From: Cupriavidus sp.
GTDB lineage: Bacteria; Pseudomonadota; Gammaproteobacteria; Burkholderiales; Burkholderiaceae
Direction of reading: 5' to 3'
Length of the DNA: 64,000 nucleotides
NCBI GenBank assembly: GCA_031181345.1
Contig: JAPSLC010000005.1
Coordinates: forward strand, 94,429-158,428
Below are positions 36,334 to 44,587 of this stretch, piece by piece. Numbering within the stretch: position 1 is the stretch's first letter; the number at the start of each line of letters is the position of its first letter. A program made the translations under genes and the position numbers. The notes below the pieces were generated by a model. That model had not been told where the DNA came from. It saw only the letters and a list, made by a program, of their open reading frames with translations, and did not search any database.

Positions 36334-37662
36334 TCAGCGCACGTTCGGGTTGAAATGCTTCTTCAGCCCTTGCCAGCAGTGCTGATAGTCGGACTGCAGC
36401 GAGGCCGATTCGGCGGCGTAGCGCGTGGGCCGGATCACCGTCGGCGTCTCGAACATGAAGGCCATCGTGTCGGAGATGCGGTGCGGCCTGGTGGTATCCG
36501 CCTCGGTGGCGCGCGCGAAGGTCTCCGCATCGGGGCCGTGGCCGCTCATGCAGTTGTGCAGGCTCGCGCCGCCCGGGGCGAAGCCTTCGGCCTTGGCGTC
36601 GTAGACGCCTTCGATCAGGCCCATGAACTCGCTGGCGATATTGCGGTGGAACCAGGGCGGACGGAACGAATGCTCCATCGCCAGCCAGCGCGGGCCGAAG
36701 ATCACGAAGTCGATGTTGTCGACGCCCTCGGTATCGGACGGGCTGTGCAGCACCAGGAAGATCGACGGGTCCGGATGGTCGAAGCTGATCGAGCCGATCG
36801 TGTTGAAGCGGCGCAGATCGTATTTGTACGGCGCGTAGTTGCCATGCCAGGCCACCACGTCCAGCGGCGAGTGGTCGATCTTCGCGCGCCACAGATTGCC
36901 CTGGAACTTGGCCACCAGCTCGAAATCGCCCTCGACGTCCTCGTACCAGGCCACCGGGGTCTGGAAGTCGCGCGGATTGGCCAGGCCGTTCGAGCCGATC
37001 ACGCCGAGGTCCGGCAGCTTCAGCAGCGCGCCGTAGTTCTCGCAGATATAGCCGCGCGCCTCGCCGTCGAGCAGCTCGACGCGGAAGCGCACGCCGCGCG
37101 GCACCACCACGATCTCCTGCGGCTCGACGTCCAGCACGCCCAGTTCGGTGGCCAGGCGCAGGCGGCCCTGCTGCGGCACGATCAGCATCTCGCCGTCGGC
37201 GTTGTAGAAGAAGCGGCCCTGCATCGAACGGTTGGCCAGGTACAGGTGGATGCCGCAGCCGACCATCGCCTCGGGGCCGCCGTTGCCGCCCATCGTGACG
37301 ATGCCGTCGATGAAGTCGGTCGGTGCGTCGGGCATCGGCAGCGGGCTCCAGCGCATCTGGTTCGGCGACGGTGCGACGTCGTCGAAGCGGCTGACGATGC
37401 GCGACTGCTCGATCTTGACGAAGGACTCGTGCACCGCGGCCGGGCGGATCCGGTACAGCCACGAGCGGCGGTTGTGCGCGCGCGGCGCGGTGAAGGCGGT
37501 GCCCGACAGCTGCTCGGCGTACAGGCCGTACGGCGCGCGCTGCGGCGAATTCTGTCCGACCGGCAGCGCGCCGGGCAGCGCTTCGGTGGCGAACTCGTTG
37601 GCGAAGCCGGACTGGTAGCGCAGCGCGCCGGCGTCGGTGTCTTGGCGTAGTGCTTGGGTCAT
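36334..37662 (-). CDS. hmgA: Homogentisate 1,2-dioxygenase
   Basis: 442 aa. Opens the ring of homogentisate with O2 to give maleylacetoacetate, using Fe(II). Family segments: [44 protein letters not shown], and the C-terminal iron region [18 protein letters not shown] then [17 protein letters not shown] precedes the ATG. No maleylacetoacetate isomerase is encoded in the window. Confidence 0.98.
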   Translation of the reverse strand: MTQALRQDTDAGALRYQSGFANEFATEALPGALPVGQNSPQRAPYGLYAEQLSGTAFTAPRAHNRRSWLYRIRPAAVHESFVKIEQSRIVSRFDDVAPSPNQMRWSPLPMPDAPTDFIDGIVTMGGNGGPEAMVGCGIHLYLANRSMQGRFFYNADGEMLIVPQQGRLRLATELGVLDVEPQEIVVVPRGVRFRVELLDGEARGYICENYGALLKLPDLGVIGSNGLANPRDFQTPVAWYEDVEGDFELVAKFQGNLWRAKIDHSPLDVVAWHGNYAPYKYDLRRFNTIGSISFDHPDPSIFLVLHSPSDTEGVDNIDFVIFGPRWLAMEHSFRPPWFHRNIASEFMGLIEGVYDAKAEGFAPGGASLHNCMSGHGPDAETFARATEADTTRPHRISDTMAFMFETPTVIRPTRYAAESASLQSDYQHCWQGLKKHFNPNVR

Positions 37663-37722
37663 GGTGGTCCTGACAGGCGGTCTGGGATGGTTTCGGAAAA
37701 GGATTGGCTTGAAGGGGTCTGC

Positions 37723-39777
37723 TTACGCCGGCAAGGGAATCGGCACGGCGGCCTCCGCTTGCGGGTTCGGCACCGCGGGTGGCACGGCGGCGCGCGCGAG
37801 CGCCATCGCCTGCCGCAGTACCGCGGTGTCGCCGATATGGTTGGCCAGCAGCAGGATCAGCTGCGCGTTGGCGGCCTGGCTTTGCGCATCGCTCAGATCG
37901 CGATGCATCTCGAGCAGGGACTCGTAGACGTCGTCCGGCTGCGCGAGATGGGGTTCGGTGACAAGCTGCGCGGCCGGCGGCTCCGGCTCCGCCGGGGTCG
38001 CGCGCCATTGCACGTCGATCATGCCAAGCGCGCGGCGCAGCGCGGCCAGCAGCGCGTCGCGCTCGACCTCGCGCCAGCGTGCGCAGACATGCTGGTCCGG
38101 GCGCAGCAGATAGCAGGTGCCGGGTTGGGCGTCGTAGCGGCGCGCGGCCAGTCCCTCGCTGTCCTCGAGCACGACCGCGCCGCGCGGCAGCGTTGGCGAT
38201 GAAGTCCGCGATGAAGACGGCGGCATGGCCGCGGGCATCACGCAGACGATCTTGACCGGCACCAACGCAGAGGCCCACTGCTCCAGCGCGGCGCACGCTG
38301 CCGGCGACAGCCCATCGGGATCGGCGAACACCAGCGCGGTGAAGCCGTTGCCGAGCTGCTGCAGCAGCCAGCCCTCGCCCTCTTCAGCACCGGCGACGAC
38401 GCGCACGGGCGCATCGGCGCAGACCGCGCCGGGCACCATCGCGCCGGCGAACGGCGCCGTATCGGGCGTATTCAGCGGCGACGGCGTCAGCACGGTCGGC
38501 GTCGACAGCCGGCCGCTGTTGACCAGCTGGCGCGCGAACGGATGCTGGCGCGCGAGCCGCAGCACCGCGTCGCGGAACACGCGGCTGGTGGCGCTCTTGG
38601 GCGTAATGAAATCGGTCGAGCGCGTCGAATGCAGGATGTTCTCGTCGGCCGCATATTCGCGCTCGCTCGCATAGGTGTCGAGCAGCGCGTCGGGAGCCAG
38701 CCCGGCCAGCACCAGGCGCAGCTTCCACGCCAGGTTCTCGGCGTCCTGCACGCCGCTGTTGGCGCCGCGCGCGCCGAACGGCGACACGCGATGCGCGGCG
38801 TCGCCGGCGAACAGCACGCGGCCGTGGCGGAAGCGCTCCATGCGCTGGCACGAGAAGGTGTAGACGCTGACCCATTCGAGCTCGAACTGCGCATCGGGCC
38901 CGAGCAGCGCGCGCAGGCGGGGCAGCACGCGGTCGGGCTGGCGCTCCTGTTCGGGATCGGCGTCCCAGCCGAGCTGGAAATCGATGCGCCAGATATTGTC
39001 GGGCTGCCGATGCAGCAGCACCGACTGGTTGCGGTTGAACGGCGGATCGAAACAGAACCAGCGCTCGGCCGGAAAGCCGGCGGCCATCCGCACATCGGCG
39101 ATCAGGAAGCGGTCGCGGAAGGTCCGGCCCTGGCTTTGCAGCCCCATCAGCTGACGCACGGGACTGCGCGCGCCATCGGCCACCACCACGTAGCGCGCCG
39201 GCAGCGTGTAGTCGCCGTCGGGCGTCGACACCGTCAGCACGACCCGATCGGGCTGTTGGGCCTCCTGCCGCAGGCCGCTGACGCGATGGCGCCAGCGCAG
39301 TTCGAGGCCGGGCAGCTGGGCGGCGCGATCGACGAGGAATCCCTCGACGTAGTACTGCTGCAGATTGATGAAGGCCGGACGATGATGGCCGTTCTCGGGC
39401 AGCAGATCGAAGCTGTAGACCGGCTCCTGGTCGAAGAACACGCGGCCGACGTGCCAGCGCACGCCCTTGTCGACCAGCCGCTCGCCGCAGCCCAGACGAT
39501 CGAAGATGTCCAGCGTGCGCTTGGCAAAGCAGATCGCCCGCGAACCGCTGGCCAGCGTGCAGTCGTCATCGAGCAGCACCACCGGCACCTGCTGCTGCGC
39601 CAGGTCGATGGCCGTCGCCAGCCCGACCGGACCGGCGCCGATCACGACCACGGGCCGCACGTCAGCCTGCGCGCCCGGCTGCTGCTCGGCGCAAGGCCGG
39701 TAGGCGAAGGTGCGGGTCTGGCAGTGCTCGCCTGCAGGAGTTGTGCCCCGAGCTGTACCCTGAGCTGTGGTTTCCAT
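37723..39777 (-). CDS. FAD-dependent aromatic monooxygenase (MhpA-like)
   Basis: 684 aa. The Rossmann FAD motif VVVIGAGPVGLATA begins near residue 44; the DG motif is VVADGARSPVRQ and the GD motif VLFAGDAAHRVSPFGARG. A thioredoxin-like C-terminal domain is extended by about 100 residues compared with MhpA. Group A flavin hydroxylase acting on a phenolic acid with NAD(P)H. Its place in front of hmgA suggests it makes homogentisate from 3- or 4-hydroxyphenylacetate, or feeds a related ring compound; this is inference. GGAGACG precedes the ATG. Confidence 0.88.
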   Translation of the reverse strand: METTAQGTARGTTPAGEHCQTRTFAYRPCAEQQPGAQADVRPVVVIGAGPVGLATAIDLAQQQVPVVLLDDDCTLASGSRAICFAKRTLDIFDRLGCGERLVDKGVRWHVGRVFFDQEPVYSFDLLPENGHHRPAFINLQQYYVEGFLVDRAAQLPGLELRWRHRVSGLRQEAQQPDRVVLTVSTPDGDYTLPARYVVVADGARSPVRQLMGLQSQGRTFRDRFLIADVRMAAGFPAERWFCFDPPFNRNQSVLLHRQPDNIWRIDFQLGWDADPEQERQPDRVLPRLRALLGPDAQFELEWVSVYTFSCQRMERFRHGRVLFAGDAAHRVSPFGARGANSGVQDAENLAWKLRLVLAGLAPDALLDTYASEREYAADENILHSTRSTDFITPKSATSRVFRDAVLRLARQHPFARQLVNSGRLSTPTVLTPSPLNTPDTAPFAGAMVPGAVCADAPVRVVAGAEEGEGWLLQQLGNGFTALVFADPDGLSPAACAALEQWASALVPVKIVCVMPAAMPPSSSRTSSPTLPRGAVVLEDSEGLAARRYDAQPGTCYLLRPDQHVCARWREVERDALLAALRRALGMIDVQWRATPAEPEPPAAQLVTEPHLAQPDDVYESLLEMHRDLSDAQSQAANAQLILLLANHIGDTAVLRQAMALARAAVPPAVPNPQAEAAVPIPLPA

Positions 39778-39843
39778 ATCGTCTCCATCCCGCCGCCGCG
39801 CCCGCTGTTCCGCGGGCTGCGGCGGCCAGCATGCCGGCCGGAT

Positions 39844-40803
39844 TCAGTCCTGCAGCGCGGCCCACATTTGCTTGTCGCGCTCGGCGGTCCAGATGCGCGG
39901 ATGCTTGATGCCGCTCGCCTCGTCATAGGCGCGCGCCACGTCGAACGGCAGGCAGTGCTCGTAGATGAAGACGTGGCCGAACTTCGGGTCCATCGCCGCG
40001 CGCGTATGCGCCATCGCGCCCTTCAGGTCCAGCTTCTGCGCCACCGCCTCGCGGCCGCGCTGCAGCAGCGTGCTGACGAAATCGCGCGTGTAGGCGATGC
40101 CCTTGTCGACCTGCTCCGGCGTGGTCAGCGCGGGGCCGCGTCCCGGCACCAGCGCCTGCGGTTGCAGCGCGCGCAGCGCGTCGAGCGTCGCCGGCCATTC
40201 CTCGAGCTGGGCGTCGCCGCAATAGCAGGCCGCGTCGTACTCGACCAGGTCGCCGGAGAACAGGATCTTCTGCGACGGAATCCACACCACGGTATCGCCC
40301 CTGGTATGGCCCGGACCGAGATGGAGGATCCTGACCTCGAGCTTGCCGAGGAACAGCGTCAGCTCCCGCTCGAACACCAGGTTCGGCCAGGTCAGGCCCG
40401 GCACGGTCTCCACGCCGGCGAACAGCCGCGGGAACCGCTCGATCTCCGACTTCATGTCCGCCTCGCCGCGCTCGACGATCATCTCGTACGTGCCGCGGCT
40501 GGCGATCACGTTCTGCGCGCCTTCGCTGAAATAGGCCGACGCGCCCAGCACGCGCACCGCGTGGTAGTGCGACAGCACCACGTGCTTGATCGGCTTGTCG
40601 GTCACCGTGCGGATGCGCGCGATCAGGTCCTGCGCCATCGCCGGCGTGGCGGTGGTGTCGACGATCAGCACGCTGTCGTCGCCGATCACCACGCCGGAAT
40701 TCGGATCGCCCTCGGCGGTATAGGCGTAGGCGTTCTCGGACAACCGGGTGAAGGTGACCTGCTTCGCTTCGAGGTCGGCTTGCGACGCAAAGGCTTTGGA
40801 CAT
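39844..40803 (-). CDS. MBL-fold metallo-hydrolase with altered HxHxDH motif
   Basis: 319 aa. The metallo-beta-lactamase fold is evident from VLIVDTTATPAMAQDL, LSHYHAVRVLG, LGPGHTRGDTVVW and LFSGDLVEYDA. The first metal motif reads HYHAVRVLG where HxHxDH is expected, so the Asp and second-site His are absent. First gene of the homogentisate operon, with GGAGACGAG before the ATG. Function unknown; possibly a thioester or lactone hydrolase in aromatic catabolism. Confidence 0.85.
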   Translation of the reverse strand: MSKAFASQADLEAKQVTFTRLSENAYAYTAEGDPNSGVVIGDDSVLIVDTTATPAMAQDLIARIRTVTDKPIKHVVLSHYHAVRVLGASAYFSEGAQNVIASRGTYEMIVERGEADMKSEIERFPRLFAGVETVPGLTWPNLVFERELTLFLGKLEVRILHLGPGHTRGDTVVWIPSQKILFSGDLVEYDAACYCGDAQLEEWPATLDALRALQPQALVPGRGPALTTPEQVDKGIAYTRDFVSTLLQRGREAVAQKLDLKGAMAHTRAAMDPKFGHVFIYEHCLPFDVARAYDEASGIKHPRIWTAERDKQMWAALQD

Positions 40804-41232
40804 GGGGCTCGTCTCCGTTCTGCTGGGTTCTGCCGGGATTCTGCTGTGGGCCGACGCTTCGGTGGCGGGGCATTTCACAGCATAGGCCGCGGTGGCGCGA
40901 CAACCGCGGCGGCCGCCTTTCGCGATTACGTATTGTGAAATCGATTTACCGAATCGTAATCAGCGGCAAGTACAGTGTCAATCCGGTCTCGGCCCGAATG
41001 GGCGCAAAAACGGGGAGAACCGAAGCAGAAAGGCGTGACAGCGCAACGGCGTCGCCAACGGGGCGGCGTTCCGGCCACAGTGGAATATCAAAGGGAAGGG
41101 TTGAAGCGGCGAAAGGTGCCGGAGAGCGTCGTCCGGACGAACGGGCCCGCCACGCCGGACGGTGTCAGAGGCCGCGCGGCGCCAAAACCAGCGGCCGGAC
41201 GAACGCCGGCCGCAAGGGGAAAGATGACAGGA
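40804..41232. other. Intergenic region with candidate operator of the homogentisate operon
   Basis: 429 bp between the MBL gene start and the convergent-side XRE gene end. No credible gene. The only structured element is the inverted repeat at 40924-40961. The rest, especially 41000-41230, shows no gene-like or site-like pattern I can support. Confidence 0.45.
40924..40961 (-). promoter_or_regulatory. Inverted repeat, candidate operator of the homogentisate operon
   Basis: Perfect 7-bp arms GATTACG (40924-40930) and CGTAATC (40955-40961), with AATCGATT in the AT-rich centre, 121 bp before the first start codon of the operon. The regulator is not identified; no MarR/IclR gene is adjacent. Confidence 0.45.
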
Positions 41233-41634
41233 TCAGACCGGCTTCTGGCCTTCGCCCTGCGGGGTGCCCATGCCACCCGCGCCGGACGCGCCGCCGCCCG
41301 AGGAGGCGGACGAGGCCGAGGACGCCGATGCGCCGCCGGCCGGACCCGCCATCGAGGCCGCGGTCACGCCGCCGTTGCGGCTGGCGATAAAGGCGTTGAC
41401 GTCCTGCGCCAGATGCTGGGGGGCAAGCACGACCTCCAGACCCAGCGCCTCGCAGGCAGCCAGGAAGGTGGACATCCGCGGATCGGCCTGGCCCGACTCC
41501 GCGCGCAGATACGCCTCCCGGGAGATCCCGGCCTTGCGGGCGACGTCCTCCTGCTTGAGCTTGCGCGCTCGGCGCAATGCCCGCAGTTGCCGGAACGGTT
41601 CGCTAGCGCCTCGTGGCACGGCTGTACTGTTCAT
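41233..41634 (-). CDS. XRE-family helix-turn-helix regulator
   Basis: 133 aa. HTH_3 domain (about residues 12-70): FRQLRALRRARKLKQEDVARKAGISREAYLRAESG. The C-terminal ~45 residues are a low-complexity Ala/Ser/Gly tail. Likely a small DNA-binding repressor, perhaps autoregulatory. GGAG precedes the ATG. Neighbours give no clear target; the homogentisate operon downstream on the same strand is a candidate. Confidence 0.85.
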   Translation of the reverse strand: MNSTAVPRGASEPFRQLRALRRARKLKQEDVARKAGISREAYLRAESGQADPRMSTFLAACEALGLEVVLAPQHLAQDVNAFIASRNGGVTAASMAGPAGGASASSASSASSGGGASGAGGMGTPQGEGQKPV

Positions 41635-41847
41635 ATCGGTCTCCAGTCACCAAAAAAGAAAGTGCGCGGACGTGCATTCGAGTATAGAGCACACGTCGCG
41701 TTCCGTATGTAATCAGGGAAACACTTTTACAGAATTCACGGTTTGTGCCGGTTGGCTTTCCTCCAGCCCTGCCGTCGCGATATCGGACCCTTTGAAGTGC
41801 CCGTGCTTCCACAATAGCGAATAGGCCTCGTTAGCGCCAAGTTCGGT

Positions 41848-41875
41848 TTGACAGACCGACCGGTCGTGCTATTCT
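41848..41875 (+). promoter_or_regulatory. tetR promoter with TetR operator between -35 and -10
   Basis: -35 TTGACA (41848-41853), 16-bp spacer, -10 TATTCT (41870-41875). The spacer contains the palindrome CGACCGGTCG (41857-41866). A 22-bp block (41852-41873) recurs exactly, inverted, at 42588-42609. The predicted transcription start falls on or next to the ATG at 41883, implying a leaderless or almost leaderless mRNA. Confidence 0.8.
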
Positions 41876-41882
41876 TCCGAAC

Positions 41883-42482
41883 ATGCAAAAAGGCCATCTG
41901 ACGCGGAGCGCGATCATCGCTCAGGCATTCGATACCGCCACGCGGATCGGATTCGAGCAGCTGTCGCTTGCCGAACTGGCCGCGAGCACGGACATGTCCA
42001 AGAGCGGCCTGTACGCGCACTTCAAGTCGAAGGAGGCCTTGCAGCAGGCCGTGCTGGAACTGGCGATCGAGCGCTTCACGGCGAGGGTGGTACAGCCCGC
42101 GCTGCGCCAGCCGCGCGGCGTGCCGCGCCTGCGCGCGCTGTTCGAAGGACAGCTCGAATGGATCGGCAGCACCGACTCCGGCGGCCGCTGCCTGTTCATG
42201 GCGCTGGGTCAGGAATATCGCGACCGGCCCGGCGTGATCCGCGACATGCTGGTCCGCGCGCTGAAGGACTGGAACGGCATCGTGGTCCGAGTGGCGACCG
42301 ACGCGATCCAGGACGGCAGCATTGGCGCGGACGAGGAACCGCGCCAGCTTGCCTTCGAGATGGCCGGCATCGTGATGGCCTTCCAGCAATCGCTGAAGAT
42401 GCTCGGGCGTGCCGATGCGCAGGCGATGGCGCGCCGCGCTTTCGATTCGCTGGTCACGCGCGGCAAACGCGCGGCCGCGTAG
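41883..42482 (+). CDS. TetR-family transcriptional regulator
   Basis: 199 aa. N-terminal HTH with LSLAELAASTDMSKSGLYAHFKSKEALQQAV; the C-terminal part is a helical ligand/dimer domain. Twin copies of a palindromic site flank the gene (41852-41873 and 42588-42609), so it probably represses itself and the downstream alpha/beta hydrolase. The ATG has no Shine-Dalgarno, consistent with leaderless translation. Confidence 0.92.
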   Translation: MQKGHLTRSAIIAQAFDTATRIGFEQLSLAELAASTDMSKSGLYAHFKSKEALQQAVLELAIERFTARVVQPALRQPRGVPRLRALFEGQLEWIGSTDSGGRCLFMALGQEYRDRPGVIRDMLVRALKDWNGIVVRVATDAIQDGSIGADEEPRQLAFEMAGIVMAFQQSLKMLGRADAQAMARRAFDSLVTRGKRAAA

Positions 42483-42587
42483 GGCACATAGATCGCACAG
42501 GTCGCACAAGCCGTATAGGCCGCCGGCGTCGAATGTTTGCGCTGGTCCACGAAGCAACGTTTTCTCTCGGCAATGTTTTCGCCGATA

Positions 42588-42609
42588 AATAGCACGACCG
42601 GTCGGTCTG
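42588..42609 (+). promoter_or_regulatory. Second TetR operator, upstream of the alpha/beta hydrolase
   Basis: Exact inverted copy of the 22-bp block upstream of tetR, core CGACCGGTCG, ending 19 bp before the hydrolase ATG. A GATAAA (42584-42589) just upstream could be the -10 of the hydrolase promoter, so a bound repressor would cover the transcription start. Confidence 0.75.
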
Positions 42610-42628
42610 ATCGAGGCCCGAGGGAAGC

Positions 42629-43717
42629 ATGAGGGGGCCGAGCAACGAGGTCGACGGGCTTGGGATGGAAGCGCAAAACGGAGTGAATATCGTGACACAG
42701 GCCCTGTCTTCCCATCGCACCGGCCAGGCGTTGCCCGCTCAGATCGCCGCGCGGCTCGCGCAGGCCGGGCTGGCGTGGCGGCGCCTGCGCTGGCAGACGG
42801 CGTCGGCGCTGTTTCCCGAGCAGACGGCGCGCGCGTTCGAACGCGCCTGGTTCGGCGTGCCGGAAGCGAACGTCGATGCCGCGGGGCAAGCTTTCCTCGC
42901 CGGCGCCCGCGCCGATTGGGCGCTGGTGACCGGAGGCGGCGCGACACGCCGCGTGCGCGTCTACCGCTGGCACGGCGACGGCCCGGCGGTGCTGCTGGCG
43001 CATGGCTGGGGCGGCAATGCCGCGCACTGGCAGGCGCTGGTGCCGGCGCTGCTGGCCGCCGGCCATCGCGTGGTCGCCTTCGACGCGCTGTCGCACGGCG
43101 CCTCCGATGCCGGTGCCCTGGGTCCCGGCCAAAGCTCGCTGATCGAGATGTCGCGCGCGCTGCTGGCGGCCGCCTGGCACGCCGGGCCGATCCATGCGGT
43201 GGTCGCGCATTCGCTGGGCTGCGCCGCGGCGGCGCTGGCGCTGCGCGAAGGGCTGCCCGCCGCTGCCGCGGTGCTGATCGGCGCGCCCGCGGACATGCGC
43301 CACGCCTCGGCCACGCTGGCCTGGCAGCTCGGCGTCGCGCCAGCGGTACTGGCGCGCGTGCAGCGCAACAGCGAACAGTGGCTCGGCATGCCATGGGGCG
43401 CGTTCAACGTGCCCGACATCGGCCGCTGCAAGCCCGTGCCGCCGACGCTGGTGGTCCATGATCGCCACGACAAGGAGGTGCGCTGGGAGGACGGCGCGGC
43501 GATCGCCGGCGCCTGGCCCGGCGCCACGCTGCTGACCACCGAGGGCCTGGGCCATCGGCGCATCCTGCGCGATGCCGGCGTGATCGACCAGGTCGTCGCA
43601 TTCCTCGCGCAGCGCCTGTCGTCGCGCGGCGCCTGCGCCGCCGCGGTACCGCTGCAGCATGCCGAGCGGACGGTACGCCCGGCGGTGCCGGCGGCAGATC
43701 TCGGCATGGTCCGGTAA
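42629..43717 (+). CDS. Alpha/beta hydrolase under TetR control
   Basis: 362 aa. Oxyanion segment LLAHGWGGNAAHW, nucleophile elbow VVAHSLGCAA (Ser), acid in HDRHDKEV and catalytic His in EGLGHRRIL. An N-terminal ~65-residue helical extension precedes the fold. Cytosolic esterase/lipase-like; substrate unknown. The shared operator ties it to the adjacent TetR gene. ATG 42665 is an alternative start. Confidence 0.88.
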   Translation: MRGPSNEVDGLGMEAQNGVNIVTQALSSHRTGQALPAQIAARLAQAGLAWRRLRWQTASALFPEQTARAFERAWFGVPEANVDAAGQAFLAGARADWALVTGGGATRRVRVYRWHGDGPAVLLAHGWGGNAAHWQALVPALLAAGHRVVAFDALSHGASDAGALGPGQSSLIEMSRALLAAAWHAGPIHAVVAHSLGCAAAALALREGLPAAAAVLIGAPADMRHASATLAWQLGVAPAVLARVQRNSEQWLGMPWGAFNVPDIGRCKPVPPTLVVHDRHDKEVRWEDGAAIAGAWPGATLLTTEGLGHRRILRDAGVIDQVVAFLAQRLSSRGACAAAVPLQHAERTVRPAVPAADLGMVR

Positions 43718-43896
43718 TTCTTACCGGCCGGCCCAGCCGCCCCTCCCTTCCGCGCGTGTCGCCAGACCCGCGCCGCCAGCGCCGCGATGCCGGATTGCGC
43801 GCGGCCGCGGCCTCGGCATACGGATTGCTCGCATGCGCTCTGCCCGCAACCGGTTCGCGGACCCGCGCCGCGCCGACGCTGATGGAGGGAGCCGGC

Positions 43897-44571
43897 ATGA
43901 CGACGCTCACGCTTTTACCGTGCGATGCGGCGACCGTATTGTGCGATGTCGCCGCGATCGAATCCCTGCATCTGGCCGCGCTCGCGATGCCGGAATGGCC
44001 CGCGGTGCCGCTCTTGTGCGCGCGCCATCCGCTGCTGCCCCACGTCCTCGACAATCACCGTTGCAACGCGCTGCTGTGGGAGCAGGAAGACCAGGCGCGC
44101 CGCACCGACGTGCCAGACAGCGCCATCGTCGCCAACAAGCGCGCCATCGACCGCTACAACCAGCAGCGCAACGACGCCATCGAGGCGATGGACGCCGCCA
44201 TCCTTGAAGCCCTCGCCGCCGAGCGCATCGCGCCGGCATCCGATGCGTGGGTCAACAGCGAGACCGCCGGCTCGCTGATCGACCGGATGTCGATCGGCAC
44301 GCTGAAAGTCCACCACATGGCGCTGCAGGCCGAACGCGCCGACGCCGACGACGCGCACCGCCAGCGCTGCACGGCCAGGCTGGCGAGTCTGCGCCAGCAA
44401 CGCGATCACCTCGGCCGCTGCCTGCGCCAGCTGTGGTCCGGCATGCTGGCCGGCCGCTGCACCTACCGGGCGCACCATCAATTCAAGATGTACAACGATC
44501 CCGCGCTGAATCCCTTCCTCTATCGCACCGCCGCGTCGCTCGATGCCGCGGGCCGCGCGCGGGAGGCGTGA
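43897..44571 (+). CDS. DUF4254 family protein
   Basis: 224 aa. Pattern of DUF4254: NHRCNALLWEQEDQARR, IVANKRAIDRYNQQRNDAIEAMD and SLIDRMSIGTLKVHHM. Start chosen at the ATG preceded by GGAGGG; the frame continues upstream to 43756 without support. DUF4254 proteins are encoded beside glycosyltransferases of LOS/glycan assembly; here the next gene, 16 bp on, is a GT9 enzyme. Confidence 0.88.
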   Translation: MTTLTLLPCDAATVLCDVAAIESLHLAALAMPEWPAVPLLCARHPLLPHVLDNHRCNALLWEQEDQARRTDVPDSAIVANKRAIDRYNQQRNDAIEAMDAAILEALAAERIAPASDAWVNSETAGSLIDRMSIGTLKVHHMALQAERADADDAHRQRCTARLASLRQQRDHLGRCLRQLWSGMLAGRCTYRAHHQFKMYNDPALNPFLYRTAASLDAAGRAREA

Positions 44572-44587
44572 TGGCCGGCTGCCTCCC

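Noticed and set aside
40935..41390. 151-codon plus-strand frame after the MBL gene
   Set aside because: Arg/Gly/Pro-rich, starts inside the putative operator and overlaps the XRE gene antisense.
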